Source: Cellulophaga algicola DSM 14237 (GTDB taxonomy: Bacteria; Bacteroidota; Bacteroidia; Flavobacteriales; Flavobacteriaceae). Taken from it: a stretch of DNA of 64,000 nt. The notes under the pieces were generated by a model that was given only the letters and a program-made list of their open reading frames with translations, made no database searches and had not been told where the DNA came from. Below are positions 63,336-64,000 of the stretch, in pieces. Position numbers and translations under genes: made by a program. Location of the stretch: NCBI RefSeq assembly GCF_000186265.1, contig NC_014934.1:2852001-2916000 (forward strand). Reading direction: 5' to 3'. Within the stretch, counting starts at the first letter, position 1. Every line of letters begins with the position of its first letter.

Positions 63336-64000
63336 ATGAAGAAAAAAGACAAACTATGGAGACGAATACTTTCAGTATTCTCTCTATTAATGATCTTGGT
63401 GGTACAGCAAGGTTACGCCCAAGGTGCTATTACGGGAACGGTAATAGATGAGCAAGGAACTCCAGTGCCAGGAGTATCTATTCTTAAACAAGGAACTAAA
63501 GAAGGTTCTGTGGCAGATTTTGACGGAAATTTTGCAATTAATGCATCTAAAGGTGAGGTTTTAGTGTTTTCTTCCATTGGTTTTAAGTCACAAAAAGTGA
63601 CGGTTGGAGCTGCCTCAAATTTAAGAATAGTATTAATTGAAGATACAGAACTCTTAAATGAAGTGGTAGTTGTAGGGTATGGAACACAGAAAAAGAAAGA
63701 GATTACGGGTTCTGTAGCCAATGTTAGTTCTGAGACTATTGTAAAAACGGCAACATCAGATTTAGGAACGGCGCTACAAGGAAAAGTTGCAGGGGTAAAT
63801 ATCCAGGCAGGAAGTGGTAGACCAGGAGAATCAGCCAACGTACAAATTAGGGGTTTAGGTTCTATTAGTTCTGGTGGTTTAGGTCCATTATATGTTGTAG
63901 ATGGTATTCCTTTTGATGGTAACCCTAATATAGCACCGGAACAAATTGAATCTATAGACATTTTAAAAGATGGTGCATCGGCAGCAGTTTATGGGGTGAG
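63336..64000 (+). CDS. susC: Second SusC-family TonB-dependent receptor, N-terminal part (cut by window end)
   Basis: The frame is open from the ATG at 63336 to the window end, 221 codons. It starts with a signal peptide (MKKKDKLWRR to QQGYAQ), then a CarboxypepD_reg-like domain (ITGTVIDEQGTPVPGVSILK, GSVADFDGNFAI), the SusC signature LNEVVVVGYGTQKKKEITGSV and the start of the plug (LQGKVAGVNIQAGSGRPGES, VQIRGLGSI, LYVVDGIPFDG, ILKDGASAAVYG). It is a different paralogue from the receptor at 5937 and most likely opens a second SusCD pair controlled by the TPR/LuxR-type protein upstream. Confidence 0.95.
   Translation, partial: MKKKDKLWRRILSVFSLLMILVVQQGYAQGAITGTVIDEQGTPVPGVSILKQGTKEGSVADFDGNFAINASKGEVLVFSSIGFKSQKVTVGAASNLRIVLIEDTELLNEVVVVGYGTQKKKEITGSVANVSSETIVKTATSDLGTALQGKVAGVNIQAGSGRPGESANVQIRGLGSISSGGLGPLYVVDGIPFDGNPNIAPEQIESIDILKDGASAAVYGV

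Noticed and set aside
1-64000. CRISPR arrays, tRNA or rRNA genes, insertion sequences, phage genes, attachment sites
   Set aside because: I looked for regular spaced repeats, cloverleaf-like stretches, transposase motifs and terminal inverted repeats and saw none; the only degenerate gene is the GH16 remnant, without mobile-element borders.

Overview
The window reads as a marine, alga-associated member of the Bacteroidota, most likely Flavobacteriia. The evidence is AT-rich DNA, SusC/SusD pairs, lipoprotein signals ending in Ser-Cys or Ala-Cys, a hybrid two-component regulator, TAnnTTTG-type promoter boxes and many type S1 sulfatases. I cannot name the species. Gene content and preserved catalytic residues point to use of a sulfated red-algal galactan of the agar/porphyran type, built of D-galactose, L-galactose (often 6-sulfated) and 3,6-anhydro-L-galactose (L-AHG).

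Layout. 1-746: 3' end of a sulfatase (+). 843-8975 (-): SusC, SusD and a VCBS/ASPIC-UnbV lipoprotein. 9423-14584 (-): a sulfatase behind a short non-PUL-like cassette (SDR, beta-propeller/Dabb fusion, GlcG/HbpS-like protein, Crp/Fnr regulator). 14692-31283 (-): the depolymerisation block, with five sulfatase genes (one carrying a nonsense codon), a GH86-like agarase/porphyranase, two GH2 enzymes (one lacking the usual acid/base Glu) and an unrecognised secreted protein. 31448-35731 (-): hybrid two-component regulator. 36044-39585 (+): sugar-acid transporter, galactonate-dehydratase-like enzyme and SMP-30 lactonase. 39830-47429 (+): a seven-gene operon that spells a route from L-galactose to 2-keto-3-deoxy-gluconate (KDG). 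47600-48090: decayed GH16 agarase/porphyranase gene. 48156-56068 (-): a seven-gene operon with the L-AHG oxidation route to KDG, an exported sulfatase and a RhaT-type transporter. 56287-57078 (-): IclR regulator. 57186-60944 (-): GH2 and the GH117 alpha-1,3-(3,6-anhydro)-L-galactosidase. 61388-63001 (+): TPR/LuxR-type regulator. 63336-64000 (+): start of a second SusC.

How it fits together. Sulfatases, GH86, GH2 and GH117 enzymes in the envelope would trim the polymer to D-galactose, L-galactose and L-AHG. Two divergent sugar operons would then oxidise the two L-sugars, both ending at KDG; KDG kinase and KDPG aldolase are not in the window. A 34-bp palindrome with an identically placed TATATTTG box lies before both the SusC operon and the L-AHG operon, which would tie uptake to catabolism; its core looks like a KdgR-type (IclR family) operator and an IclR gene sits beside one copy. 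A second shared promoter module precedes the two (+) sugar operons next to the hybrid regulator gene.

All functions come from reading motifs and gene context; no database search was run.
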